Assembly (NCBI RefSeq): GCF_009789225.1
Contig: NZ_WSTA01000037.1
Coordinates: 1 to 33,495, forward strand
Length of the DNA: 33,495 bases
DNA from: Agromyces seonyuensis
GTDB taxonomy: Bacteria; Actinomycetota; Actinomycetes; Actinomycetales; Microbacteriaceae
Reading direction: 5' to 3'
Positions 15,501 through 22,490 of this stretch are shown here, piece after piece. A program made the position numbers and the translations under genes. Each line of letters begins with the position of its first letter. The first letter of the stretch is position 1. Under the pieces are notes generated by a model. The model saw nothing but the letters and a program-made list of their open reading frames with translations. It was not told the DNA's origin and did no database searches.

Positions 15501-15894
15501 GCTCGGCCGAGAACGCGTTGAGGGTGAGGCTGTAGGACACGCCGACCTCGGCGTCGACAGAGGCCGCGACGTCCTCCTGCTGCGACTCGAGGTAGCCGGC
15601 GTACTCCTCGACGTGGGCGTCCTCGGCGTCGAGCTGCTCGCCTTCGACGGGAGCGGTGGCGGCGTAGCCGGTCACGCCGCCGTCGTAGGCCGCGGCCGCC
15701 GCGTCGTCGAGGACGACGATGTAGCGGCCGGGCTCGAGGCCGGACGTGTCGAGCTCCGTGCGCTCGGCGCCGATCGCAGCTGCAGGGGCTGCGAATGCGA
15801 CGAGCGCCGTGGATGCGAGTGCTGCGCCGGCGACGGACGCGACGGCGCGGAGGCGCCGCCGTCCGGGTCGGCGCGCGGGGTCGTTCAACTCCAC
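12523..15894 (-). CDS. Secreted subtilisin-like serine protease (S8) with PA and C-terminal beta domains
   Basis: 1123 residues. A basic start and hydrophobic core (about 17-40, ending APAAA) form a Sec signal peptide. Then come an I9-type propeptide (about 55-155, RYIVVLDD), the peptidase S8 domain with catalytic D194 (GVLDTGI), H285 (SHGSHTA) and S614 (GTSMAAPH), and the oxyanion Asn396 (SAGNSGP). A PA domain is inserted between Asn396 and the Ser (about 440-550), as in plant-cucumisin-like and lactocepin-like subtilases. The last 500 residues are Fn3/pre-peptidase-like beta domains and end with a YQWYADGQPI-type domain common in actinobacterial exoproteins. No LPXTG or terminal helix is seen, so it is probably released. 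The GTG at 15894 is preceded by AGAGGA. It stands alone, with its own terminator and promoter. Confidence 0.94.
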   Translation of the reverse strand: MELNDPARRPGRRRLRAVASVAGAALASTALVAFAAPAAAIGAERTELDTSGLEPGRYIVVLDDAAAAAYDGGVTGYAATAPVEGEQLDAEDAHVEEYAGYLESQQEDVAASVDAEVGVSYSLTLNAFSAELDTTQITALARDEKVVGLVPDELLKPTAVPSTDFLGLSGDDGVWAAVGGAEAAGEGVVVGVLDTGIAPENASFAGEALGTSPSAEPYLDGSSIVFDKADGSTFTGVCQSGVQFAADDCSTKIIGARYFVQGFGAANIGSTAIGEYLSPRDGASHGSHTASTAAGNADVPVTLAGHDYGTISGVAPAAKIAAYKVCWEGKNPAATTDDGCTTTDLLAGIDAAVQDGVDVINFSIGGGTSSSTFELTDQAFFNAAAAGIFVSASAGNSGPSASTLDNSSPWITTVAASTIPSYEATATTGDGAKYPGASTTVWEPLSGDLVRADDVRLAGKVAADALLCAPGSLDPALAAGKIVLCQRGTYDRVAKSAEVARAGGIGVVLVNSTPGSLDADTHSVPTIHISDAYWAALSAYAATPGATVSLTPDNTSGIDTPTPQVAGFSSRGPIVVDGADILKPDISAPGVAILAAAANPEGAESAYTFMSGTSMAAPHIAGLAALYLGERPNATPAEIKSAMMTTAYDTLSETGETVTDPFAQGAGHVDPTRFFEPGLLYLNDIGDWAAYVQGIGAYDFGVEPVAASDLNLASISVGELTAPETVTRTVTATQDGTFSASISGLAGVKTTVSPKSLRLKAGESKSFTVKFDRTDAPLDEWATGSLTWTSGDTSVRSPIAVQPVTAVVPEAVAGFGVDGSVKLPIVSAGDGALPITTLGLAKGVLLPDPYGETSEHSGIGSNTSADPEYEWLVDVADGQALARFDVDSLLDESVSDLDLSVYKLDDAAFAQGRLVATALWQSATGSADERVDLSDPAAGKYYVLVDVYTGVDVPFDFTLLQLGAEGEGDFTVAPNPVKVKEGKETTVSASWKGLAAGEYLGVVRVGDGGAETVVSVSAPVAPVNTAVPTISGSNRLGAVLTAKPGTWDVEGLSYTYQWYADGQPIWGGVFSKLVLLPRFDEKDLTVVVTAKKAGYPAVTATSAPFAVDFPRFGHPGHGWLVAE

Positions 15895-16198
15895 TGGTGA
15901 TCCTCTCGGGACGTGAGGTGCCCCCCAAGTGGGGGACGAATGGCAGGCAGGCTACCGCACGGGAGACGCACGGGTGTTTCACATCTGCTGTCGGGTTGTT
16001 GCCACGGCATCAACTCGCCAGTTCGCAGGTTCGACGACCGGTCCAGACCGGCCGGGATGTTGATGTGGTTTACAAAGCCGTTACCCGAGTGAAATCCCCC
16101 GCGACACGTGACGCGCTCGAATGAGCAGGCACCCGAAATCCCGGCGCCGTCGCCCGACGGCCCTCCGCCGTTCCCTCACCCGAATCGAGAGCTTCCGC
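15895..16198. other. Divergent intergenic region between the subtilase and the NitT/TauT importer
   Basis: 304 bp without a convincing gene. Leftward: a -10-like TAGCCT at 15949-15954 (minus) and, between it and the ribosome site, a 5-bp C/G hairpin at 15922-15935. Rightward: a perfect inverted repeat CCGGTC-CA-GACCGG at 16038-16051, a possible operator for the importer, followed by an AT-richer patch (about 16058-16083) that may hold the promoter, although no good -35/-10 pair is seen. No riboswitch fold was recognised. Confidence 0.4.
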
Positions 16199-17179
16199 AT
16201 GCCCACCGCATTCCGCCGCACCGCAGCCCTGGTCGCACTCGCCGCAGCCGCAGCGCTCGGCCTCAGCTCCTGCTCCGCCGCCGACGCCGAGTCCGGCGCG
16301 GCCGACGCCGCAGCCCCCGGCGAGACCGTCACCGTCAAGGTCGGCACCCTCCGCGGCCAGCCGCACTTCTACCACCCGTTCCTCTACGAGCAGTTCGCCC
16401 CCGAGGGCGTCGAGTTCGAGGTCGTCACCCTCGACACGACCCCCGCGCTCAACGACGCCCTCGTCTCGGGCACGGTCGACTTCGCGATCACGGGCGTCAC
16501 CCCGACCATCTCCTCGATCGCACAGGGCCGCGACCTCAAGATCGTCGCCTCCGCGGCCGACGGCGGTTCGGGCTTCATCGCGAACGAGTCGATCGACTCG
16601 ATCGAGGACCTCGTCGGCAAGAAGGTCGGCTACATCCAGGGCAGCGCCCAGGAGGTCGCCATGCGCCTCACGCTCGAGGCCGCCGGCGTCGACCCCGCCG
16701 ACGTCGAGCTCGTCGTCGTCCCCGTCCCCGACATGGCGGGCACCTTCGCCAACGGCAGCATCGACGCCTTCTTCGGCGTCGAGATCGGTGCGTCGATCGC
16801 CCTCCAGAACGGCGGCCACGAACTCGCCGACCCGTACGACACCCCGATCGGCAAGGTCAACATCGGCCTCGTCACCACGGGCGAGCTCATCGAGTCCGAC
16901 CCCGAGCTCGTGCAGGAGGTCGTCGACACCCACGTCGCGACCGTCGACTACATGCAGGAGCACACCGACGAGTGGCTGCCCGAGATGGTGGCCGAGTTCG
17001 GCGGCGACCAGGCGATCCTCGACCTGGCCATCGAGAACTTCTGGATGCGCAGCGACCTGTCCGAGGAGTACCTCGGCCAGCTCGACGCCCTCGCCGCCGA
17101 GATGGCCGAGCTCGGCCTGATCGATGAGGCACCGGCGTCCGCCGACCTCGTCGACGCCGAGTTCCTCACCGCCTCCTGA
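16199..17179 (+). CDS. NitT/TauT-type ABC transporter substrate-binding lipoprotein
   Basis: 326 residues. It has a lipoprotein signal peptide with lipobox LSSC and lipidated Cys25. The mature part is an NMT1/SsuA-like periplasmic-binding fold: TVKVGTLRGQPHFYHPFLYE, then DTTPALNDALVSGTVDFAIT, DLVGKKVGYIQGSAQEVAMR, and NGSIDAFFGVEIGASIALQN. Such proteins bind sulfonates, nitrate, taurine, thiamine precursors or riboflavin; the pocket residues do not let me choose. ATG at 16199 is preferred over 16121 because it gives a compact lipoprotein signal, although only a weak purine stretch (CGAGAG) precedes it. It is the first gene of a binding protein-permease-ATPase operon and is followed by a strong hairpin that should raise its level over the membrane parts. 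Confidence 0.9.
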   Translation: MPTAFRRTAALVALAAAAALGLSSCSAADAESGAADAAAPGETVTVKVGTLRGQPHFYHPFLYEQFAPEGVEFEVVTLDTTPALNDALVSGTVDFAITGVTPTISSIAQGRDLKIVASAADGGSGFIANESIDSIEDLVGKKVGYIQGSAQEVAMRLTLEAAGVDPADVELVVVPVPDMAGTFANGSIDAFFGVEIGASIALQNGGHELADPYDTPIGKVNIGLVTTGELIESDPELVQEVVDTHVATVDYMQEHTDEWLPEMVAEFGGDQAILDLAIENFWMRSDLSEEYLGQLDALAAEMAELGLIDEAPASADLVDAEFLTAS

Positions 17180-17185
17180 CCCGGC

Positions 17186-17221
17186 CCGCGGGCGGGCGGA
17201 TCCCGATCCGCCCGCCCGCGG
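17186..17221 (+). terminator. Intercistronic hairpin after the NitT/TauT binding-protein gene
   Basis: 16-bp perfect G/C stem (arms 17186-17201 and 17206-17221) with a 4-base loop, six bases after the stop; no T tract. Position and form parallel the hairpin after the sugar-binding protein gene. Confidence 0.65.
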
Positions 17222-17243
17222 CCAGCATCCGATCGGAGCGAAC

Positions 17244-18164
17244 ATGACCGACGCAGAGACCGCCACGACCACCGCCCCGGCGGAGACCGCGGATGCCGCC
17301 CCCGCGACGCCGGGCGCCGTCCCCCCGCCGACGACGACGAAGCCCGGGCGCCGCTCGCGCCGGGGCGGCCGGCTGCAAGCCGTGCTGCTCGCCTTCCCCG
17401 TGCCCATCGTCTTCGTGCTGGTGTGGCAGCTCGGCGTCGTCTACGAGTGGGTGCTGCCCTTCGGCATCCAGATGGGCTTCCTGCCCTACCCGCTCGAGGT
17501 CGCCCAGACGCTGCTCGGGTACGCGATCCCCGCCTTCGGCGACGACGCGTTCGCCGGCAAGCTCTGGCCGGATCTCGGCGCGAGCGTCCTGCGCGTCCTC
17601 AGCGGCTTCCTGCTCGCGTCCGTGCTCGGCATCGTCCTCGGCGTGATCATGGGCCGCAGCTACGTCGTGAACTCGCTGTTCGACCCGTTCATCAACCTCT
17701 TCCGCCCGATCCCGGCGACCGCGTGGGTGCCGCTCGTCGCCCTCATCATCGGCGTCGGCGACCAGTCGACGATCTTCCTCATCACGCTCTCGGCGTTCTT
17801 CCCGATCGTGCTCGGCGCCGCCAGCGGGGCGCGTCAGGTCCCGCCCCGCCTCCTCGAGGCGTCCCGGATGCTCGGCGCCGGCCGCCTGCAGCAGCTCGCC
17901 GGCGTCGTGGTCCCGGCCGCCGCCCCCGCGATCGTCAACGGCCTGCGCGTCGGGCTCGGCCTCGCCTGGGTCGTGCTCGTGCTCGGCGAGACCGTCGGCG
18001 TCGACACGGGCCTCGGCGCCACCATCACGATGGCGCGCAACATCGTGCGCACCGACCTCATCGTCGCGGGCATGATCTGCATCGGCCTCGCCGGATTCCT
18101 CTCGGACCGGCTCCTCTCCCTCGTCTTCCGCCTCGCGTTCCGCGGGCGTCCGCTCGTCAAGTGA
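17244..18164 (+). CDS. NitT/TauT-type ABC transporter permease
   Basis: 306 residues. A polar Ala/Thr/Pro-rich N-terminus (about 1-45, ending in a basic cluster) precedes six helices. The BPD-transport inner-membrane motif with the EAA loop is at about residues 210-232 (RLLEASRMLGAGRLQQLAGV, then VVPAAAPAI), followed by GLGLAWVVLVLGETVGVDTG, typical of the SsuC/TauC group (which normally act as homodimers). ATG at 17244 has GGAG six bases upstream. It lies 64 nt after the binding-protein gene, beyond the hairpin, and 11 nt before the ATPase gene. Confidence 0.92.
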   Translation: MTDAETATTTAPAETADAAPATPGAVPPPTTTKPGRRSRRGGRLQAVLLAFPVPIVFVLVWQLGVVYEWVLPFGIQMGFLPYPLEVAQTLLGYAIPAFGDDAFAGKLWPDLGASVLRVLSGFLLASVLGIVLGVIMGRSYVVNSLFDPFINLFRPIPATAWVPLVALIIGVGDQSTIFLITLSAFFPIVLGAASGARQVPPRLLEASRMLGAGRLQQLAGVVVPAAAPAIVNGLRVGLGLAWVVLVLGETVGVDTGLGATITMARNIVRTDLIVAGMICIGLAGFLSDRLLSLVFRLAFRGRPLVK

Positions 18165-18175
18165 ATCGAGGCACC

Positions 18176-18961
18176 ATGTCACGCAACGCCGAAGTGCGAT
18201 TCGCCGATCTCGCCAAGCGCTACGAGTCGCCCGACGGCGACGAGGTGCTCGCCCTCGCCGACGTGGACCTGTCGATCGCCTCCGGCGAGTTCGTCGCGGT
18301 CGTCGGCGCCTCCGGGTGCGGCAAGTCGACCCTGCTGCGCATCCTCGCCGGCTTCGAGGAGGCCAGCGAGGGCGAGGTGAGCGTCGGCGGCGTCCCGGTG
18401 CGCGGCCCCGGCCCCGACCGCGGCGTCGTCTTCCAGGACTACGGGCTCTTCCCCTGGCTCACCGTCGCCGAGAACGTCGGGTACGGGCCCCGTCGCCGCG
18501 GGGCGAAGCGGGCGGATGCCCGGGCGCTCGCCACCCGCTTCCTCGAAACCGTCGGCCTGACCCGCTTCGCCGACCGCTACCCCGGCCAGCTCTCGGGCGG
18601 CATGCAGCAGCGCGTGGCGATCGCGCGGGTGCTCGCGAACGACCCGTCGGTGCTGCTCATGGACGAGCCGTTCGGCGCGCTCGACGCGCTGACGCGCAGC
18701 GAGCTGCAGGTCGAGCTGCGCCGCATCCACCGCGAGACGCAGACGACCGTGCTCTTCGTGACGCACTCGATCGAGGAGGCCGTCTTCCTCGCCGACCGCG
18801 TCGTCGTCATGACCGGCGGCGCCGCGCACGGCGTGCCCGGGCACATCTCGCGCGTCGTTCCGGTCGACCTCGCCGGCGCGCGCGACGTGACGAGCGCCGA
18901 GTTCAACGAGATCAAGCGCGAGATCGCCGACCTGGTGCACGCGCCCCGCGAGACGGTCTGA
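18176..18961 (+). CDS. NitT/TauT-type ABC transporter ATPase
   Basis: 261 residues, the normal size for SsuB/TauB. All motifs are intact: Walker A GASGCGKST (about 43-51), Q-loop VVFQDYGLFPWLTV with the PWLTV typical of the nitrate/sulfonate/taurine group, signature LSGGMQQR (about 140-147), Walker B VLLMDEPFGALD, and switch His in VTHSIEEAVFLADRV. It powers the permease encoded just upstream. The ATG at 18176 follows a short GAGG. A very strong terminator lies 24 nt after the stop, closing the three-gene operon. Confidence 0.94.
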   Translation: MSRNAEVRFADLAKRYESPDGDEVLALADVDLSIASGEFVAVVGASGCGKSTLLRILAGFEEASEGEVSVGGVPVRGPGPDRGVVFQDYGLFPWLTVAENVGYGPRRRGAKRADARALATRFLETVGLTRFADRYPGQLSGGMQQRVAIARVLANDPSVLLMDEPFGALDALTRSELQVELRRIHRETQTTVLFVTHSIEEAVFLADRVVVMTGGAAHGVPGHISRVVPVDLAGARDVTSAEFNEIKREIADLVHAPRETV

Positions 18962-18984
18962 CTCCCCCACCCCGTCGCGTCTCG

Positions 18985-19023
18985 ACGAGCGGGCCGGATG
19001 CCACGGGCATCCGGCCCGCTCGT
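18985..19023 (+). terminator. Intrinsic terminator of the NitT/TauT operon
   Basis: 18-bp perfect stem (18985-19002 with 19006-19023), 3-base loop, then TTTT. The loop-proximal 13 bp (CGGGCCGGATGCC and its complement) are the same as in the terminator at 20145-20181. Confidence 0.9.
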
Positions 19024-19083
19024 TTTCCCCGTTGTCCCGCGGAAGCCCGCGGGTCTACGGTGATCCCGAACGCCGCCCTCGGG

Positions 19084-19099
19084 CGGCGGAGCTCCGCCG
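19084..19099. repeat. 16-bp perfect palindrome upstream of the alpha/beta hydrolase gene
   Basis: CGGCGGAGCTCCGCCG, about 125 bp before the hydrolase start. It could be a protein-binding site or a short hairpin. The rest of the 199 bp between the terminator and the gene shows no recognisable promoter. Confidence 0.35.
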
Positions 19100-19222
19100 A
19101 ACTGCTCGTCGGACCGCGCTCGCCGCGGTCGGCGTCCACGAACTGCACGACACCGAGCGGGACCGGCCACCGTCGCCGGCCCGCATCCCTCGTTTCCCGC
19201 ACCGTTCGAGAAAGGCAGCATC

Positions 19223-20098
19223 ATGAGCGAGAACGCCACCCTCCCCCCGATCGTGCTCGTGCACGGATTGTGGATGACCCCCTCCAGCTGGGACACCTGG
19301 GCCGAGCGCTTCCGCGCCCGCGGTCACGAGGTGATCGTGCCGGGCTGGCCCGGCATCGACGACCGGGAGCCGGCCGACGTGCGCCGCGACCCGAGCGCGC
19401 TCGAGAACGTCTCGATCACGGAGATCGTCGACTCGTACGACCGGATCATCCGAGCGCTGCCCGAGGCGCCGATCATCATGGGGCACTCGTTCGGCGGGAT
19501 CTTCATCCAGATGCTGCTCGACCGCGGGCTCGGCGTCGCGGGCGTCGGCGTCGAGCCGGGGCAGCCGGCCGGCGTCCTGACCCTGCCGTTCTCGACGCTG
19601 CGCACCGGCCTGCCGATCCTCGCCAACCCGTTCGGCAAGGCCAAGGCGAGCCCGCTCAGCAAGGCCCACTTCCACTACACCTTCGGCAACGACCTCTCGC
19701 GGGCCGACTCCGACCTGGAGTGGGAGGCGAGCGCCGTGAACTCGGTCAACCGCGTGTTCTTCGAGGGCGTCCTCTCGCTGCCGCAGCCGAAGTCGGGCAT
19801 CACGCGGGTCGACTTCGCGAAGGCCGACCGCGCGCCCCTGCTGCTCATCTCGGGCGAGATCGACCATGTCGCCCCGCCCGCGATCCAGCGGGCGACCCTG
19901 CAGCACTACGAAGCGGGGCCGGCGCTCGTCGAGCAGATCGAGTTCCCCGGGCGCACCCACCGCATCGTCAGCCAGGAGGGCTGGGAGGAAGTGGCCGACT
20001 ACGCCCTCGACTGGGCGCTCGAGCACGCGCGGCCGGTGCCGGACGGGGCGACCGCCGAGCCGGCCGCCGCTCCCCCGGAGTCGACCACCGCTCCCTGA
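19223..20098 (+). CDS. Alpha/beta hydrolase
   Basis: 291 residues, cytoplasmic (no signal). Core alpha/beta-hydrolase signs: oxyanion HG at 14-15 (VLVHGLWMTPSSW), nucleophile elbow GHSFGG with Ser89, acid D214 in LLISGEIDHVAPP, and base H246 in GRTHRIV. The cap region (about 115-195, with LPFSTLRTGLPILANPFGKA) resembles a group of actinobacterial hydrolases annotated as lipases or esterases; the substrate is unknown. The last 25 residues are a Pro/Ala-rich tail outside the fold. ATG at 19223 has GAAAGG seven bases upstream. It is separated from the ABC operon by a strong terminator and ends at a terminator shared with icd, so it is a monocistronic unit. Confidence 0.88.
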   Translation: MSENATLPPIVLVHGLWMTPSSWDTWAERFRARGHEVIVPGWPGIDDREPADVRRDPSALENVSITEIVDSYDRIIRALPEAPIIMGHSFGGIFIQMLLDRGLGVAGVGVEPGQPAGVLTLPFSTLRTGLPILANPFGKAKASPLSKAHFHYTFGNDLSRADSDLEWEASAVNSVNRVFFEGVLSLPQPKSGITRVDFAKADRAPLLLISGEIDHVAPPAIQRATLQHYEAGPALVEQIEFPGRTHRIVSQEGWEEVADYALDWALEHARPVPDGATAEPAAAPPESTTAP

Positions 20099-20144
20099 GC
20101 GATCCGCCGGCGCCCGGTGGCGGCCGGAGCGCGTCGGAGACGCG

Positions 20145-20181
20145 GAACGGGCCGGATGCCCAAGCGGCATCCGGCCCGTTC
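20145..20181. terminator. Bidirectional terminator between the hydrolase gene and icd
   Basis: 16-bp perfect stem (GAACGGGCCGGATGCC at 20145-20160, complement at 20166-20181), 5-base loop, between two convergent genes. It shares a 13-bp stem core with the terminator at 18985-19023. Confidence 0.8.
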
Positions 20182-20199
20182 GCGCGAGCGTCGCGGCGA

Positions 20200-21417
20200 T
20201 TACGCGGCGAGGCGCTCCTTGAGCGCGGCCGAGATCGAGCCGAGGAAGACCTCGGTGGTCTCGTAGGGCTGCTCGGGGCCGACGAGGAGCGCGAGGTCCT
20301 TCGTCATGTGGCCGGCCTCGACGGTCTTGATGACGACGTCCTCGAGGGTGTTCGCGAAGTCGATGAGCTCCTGGTTGCCGTCGAGCTTGCCGCGGTGCGC
20401 GAAGCCGCGGGTCCAGGCGAAGATCGAGGCGATCGGGTTCGTCGAGGTGGGCTTGCCGGCCTGGTGCTGGCGGTAGTGGCGCGTGACGGTGCCGTGGGCG
20501 GCCTCCGCCTCGACGACCTTGCCGTCCGGCGTGGCCAGCACGGAGGTCATGAGGCCGAGCGAGCCGAAGCCCTGCGCGACGGTGTCGGACTGCACGTCGC
20601 CGTCGTAGTTCTTGCAGGCCCAGACGTAGCCGCCCTCCCACTTGAGCGAGGAAGCGACCATGTCGTCGATGAGGCGGTGCTCGTAGGTGAGGCCCGCGGC
20701 GTCGAAGCGCTCCTTGAACTCCGTGTCGAAGACCTCCTGGAAGAGGTCCTTGAACCGGCCGTCGTAGGCCTTCAGGATCGTGTTCTTCGTCGAGAGGTAG
20801 ACCGGGTAGTTGCGGTCGAGGCCGTAGTTGAGCGACGCGCGCGCGAAGTCCTTGATGGACTCGTCGAGGTTGTACATGCCCATGGCGACGCCGGCGCCGG
20901 GCGCCTGGAAGACCTCGAACGACTGCGGCTCGGAGCCGTCCTTCGGGGTGAAGGTCATCGTGAGGGTGCCCTCGCCCTCGAACTTGAAGTCGGTGGCGCG
21001 GTACTGGTCGCCGAAGGCGTGACGGCCGACGATGATCGGCTTGTTCCAGCCGGGCACGAGGCGCGGGATGTTCGAGATGATGATCGGCTCGCGGAAGATC
21101 ACGCCGCCGAGGATGTTGCGGATGGTGCCGTTGGGCGAGCGCCACATCTTCTTCAGGCCGAACTCCTCGACGCGGGCCTCGTCGGGGGTGATGGTGGCGC
21201 ACTTGACGCCGACGCCGTGCTTCTTGATCGCGTTGGCGGCGTCGACGGTGATCTGGTCGTCCGTCTCATCGCGCTTCTGGATCGAAAGGTCGTAGTACTC
21301 GAGGTCCACGTCGACGTACGGGTGGATGAGCTCGTCCTTGATGGCCTGCCAGATGATGCGCGTCATCTCGTCGCCGTCGAGCTCGACGACGGTGCCTTCA
21401 ACCTTGATCTTGGACAA
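20200..21417 (-). CDS. icd: NADP-dependent isocitrate dehydrogenase (homodimeric, eukaryote-like type)
   Basis: 405 residues. It oxidises isocitrate to 2-oxoglutarate and CO2 with NADP in the TCA cycle. The length and motifs fit the 400-residue dimeric type II enzyme and not the 740-residue monomeric IDH of corynebacteria: [20 protein letters not shown], the substrate loop [52 protein letters not shown] with the metal-binding Asp residues, and [20 protein letters not shown] near the cofactor site. The start is a TTG at 21417 (frame MSKIKVEG) with AGGAG nine bases upstream; no better ATG or GTG gives a complete N-terminus. The gene is transcribed away from the GNAT gene, sharing a 157-bp control region that contains two inverted repeats. 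Confidence 0.95.
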   Translation of the reverse strand: MSKIKVEGTVVELDGDEMTRIIWQAIKDELIHPYVDVDLEYYDLSIQKRDETDDQITVDAANAIKKHGVGVKCATITPDEARVEEFGLKKMWRSPNGTIRNILGGVIFREPIIISNIPRLVPGWNKPIIVGRHAFGDQYRATDFKFEGEGTLTMTFTPKDGSEPQSFEVFQAPGAGVAMGMYNLDESIKDFARASLNYGLDRNYPVYLSTKNTILKAYDGRFKDLFQEVFDTEFKERFDAAGLTYEHRLIDDMVASSLKWEGGYVWACKNYDGDVQSDTVAQGFGSLGLMTSVLATPDGKVVEAEAAHGTVTRHYRQHQAGKPTSTNPIASIFAWTRGFAHRGKLDGNQELIDFANTLEDVVIKTVEAGHMTKDLALLVGPEQPYETTEVFLGSISAALKERLAA

Positions 21418-21484
21418 AAGGATGTCTCCTTGTTCATGCGGGAGGGGAAAACGACCGGAGCCGATCGTGCGGGCCGCCGTCCAC

Positions 21485-21519
21485 GATACCCCGCCTCCCT
21501 GGGTATCTCGACATCGAGA
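21485..21519. promoter_or_regulatory. Overlapping inverted repeats in the icd/GNAT divergent promoter region
   Basis: GATACCC at 21485-21491 with GGGTATC at 21501-21507, and directly overlapping TCTCGA-CA-TCGAGA at 21506-21519, both perfect. The left arm overlaps a TATCGT (21483-21488, minus strand) that is the best -10 box for icd. Regulator binding is inferred. Confidence 0.4.
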
Positions 21520-21562
21520 GAGTTGGCACCAAATCGACGGAGACGTCGCCCCACGATGCGGT

Positions 21563-21568
21563 TAGTGT
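21563..21568 (+). promoter_or_regulatory. -10 box of the GNAT gene (leaderless)
   Basis: TAGTGT, six bases (GTTCGC), then ATG at 21575; no ribosome site is present. Confidence 0.55.
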
Positions 21569-21574
21569 GTTCGC

Positions 21575-22027
21575 ATGGCGGACCTGCGACTGGAAGAACT
21601 GAACGCGTCGAACATCGTCGCGGCGAACGCGCTCACGCTCAAGCCCGGTCAGGCCCAGTTCGTCATCCCCGAGACCTACGCCGCCGAGACCGTCGTCCCC
21701 GACCCCGAGAGCGCCTGGCAGCGTGTCGCGTTCGAGGACGAGAAGGTCGTCGGCTTCATCCACGGCAACTTCGACCCCGACAACGTGCACGAGGAGTTCC
21801 GGGCCTGCATCTGGCGCATCAACGTCGACGCGGCCGCCCAGGGCCGCGGCGTCGGCCGCCAACTCACCCTCGCCCTCGCGGAAGAGGCCAAGCGCCGCGG
21901 CGTGAACCGCATCACGGTCATGTGGGAGTCGGGCATCGACGGCCCCGAGGCCTTCTTCCACCGCATCGGCTTCGTCGACATCGGCATCAGCGCCTACGGC
22001 GACGTCATCGGCGCCATCGAGCTCTGA
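21575..22027 (+). CDS. GNAT family N-acetyltransferase
   Basis: 150 residues, a single GNAT domain. The acetyl-CoA binding motif A is clear: RINVDAAAQGRGVGRQLTLA (Q-G-R-G-V-G pyrophosphate loop at about 91-96), followed by the motif B helix FFHRIGFVDIG. The N-terminal half is of the type seen in bacterial polyamine or diamine acetyltransferases (ALTLKPGQAQFVIPETYAAE), so spermidine or another small amine is possible, but this rests on general similarity only. The mRNA is predicted to be leaderless. The ATL gene follows after 13 nt in the same direction, probably co-transcribed. Confidence 0.88.
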   Translation: MADLRLEELNASNIVAANALTLKPGQAQFVIPETYAAETVVPDPESAWQRVAFEDEKVVGFIHGNFDPDNVHEEFRACIWRINVDAAAQGRGVGRQLTLALAEEAKRRGVNRITVMWESGIDGPEAFFHRIGFVDIGISAYGDVIGAIEL

Positions 22028-22040
22028 GCCCGGGCCCGCC

Positions 22041-22439
22041 ATGCCCCGGCCCGGCGATCCCCGCATCCGGATGACCCGGCGCGGCGCCGCGGGCGAACCG
22101 ACGCCGCCGCACCGCGACGACGACGACGCGGAACCGGTCGGCGACTTCGGCGACGCGGTGCTCGCCCTCGTGGCCGACATCCCGCCCGGCCTCGTGCTGA
22201 CCTACGGCGACGTCGCCGCCCTGCTCGGCACGCGCGCCGCCCGTGCGGTCGGCACGATCCTCGCGCGCTCCGGCGGCACGGTGCCGTGGTGGCGCGTCAT
22301 CCGGGCGAGCGGGCTGCCGCCCGCGGGCCACGCGGAGGCGGCGCTCCTCAACTACGAGGCCGAGGGCACGCCGCTGCGGCCGTACGAGGGGCCCGAGGGC
22401 TACCGCGTCGACCTGCGCGCCGCGCGCTGGCGGCCCTGA
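22041..22439 (+). CDS. Alkyltransferase-like protein (MGMT-fold, lacks the acceptor Cys)
   Basis: 132 residues. After a polar, Arg/Asp-rich N-terminus (about 1-33) comes the DNA-binding domain of the O6-alkylguanine alkyltransferase family: FGDAVLALVADIPPGLVLTY, then GDVAALLGTRAARAVGTILA with the helix-turn-helix and Arg finger, and a VPWWRVIRASGLPP segment where active MGMT has PCHRV. A Trp stands in place of the acceptor Cys, so the protein should bind alkylated guanine and flag it for nucleotide excision repair rather than remove the alkyl group, as known for ATL proteins. There is no ribosome site before ATG 22041; an internal ATG at 22071 would keep the whole domain. Probably co-transcribed with the GNAT gene. 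Confidence 0.85.
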   Translation: MPRPGDPRIRMTRRGAAGEPTPPHRDDDDAEPVGDFGDAVLALVADIPPGLVLTYGDVAALLGTRAARAVGTILARSGGTVPWWRVIRASGLPPAGHAEAALLNYEAEGTPLRPYEGPEGYRVDLRAARWRP

Positions 22440-22440
22440 A

Positions 22441-22483
<43 letters not shown>

Positions 22484-22490
22484 GAGCGAC

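Noticed and set aside
12523..15894. Subtilase and neighbouring ABC importer as a lanthipeptide or peptide-natural-product cluster
   Set aside because: No modifying enzyme or precursor gene is present; the protease has a complete secreted subtilase layout with its own terminator and is better read as a stand-alone exoprotease.
16000..16198. Possible riboswitch upstream of the NitT/TauT importer
   Set aside because: No recognisable TPP, SAM, FMN or cobalamin box; only a short inverted repeat is present.
18316..22074. Very long open frame (over 1200 codons) on the plus strand
   Set aside because: It runs through the ABC ATPase, hydrolase and, antisense, icd in a wrong frame; composition is Arg/Ala/Gly-rich and repetitive, as expected for shadow frames in GC-rich DNA, and real families are found in the other frames.
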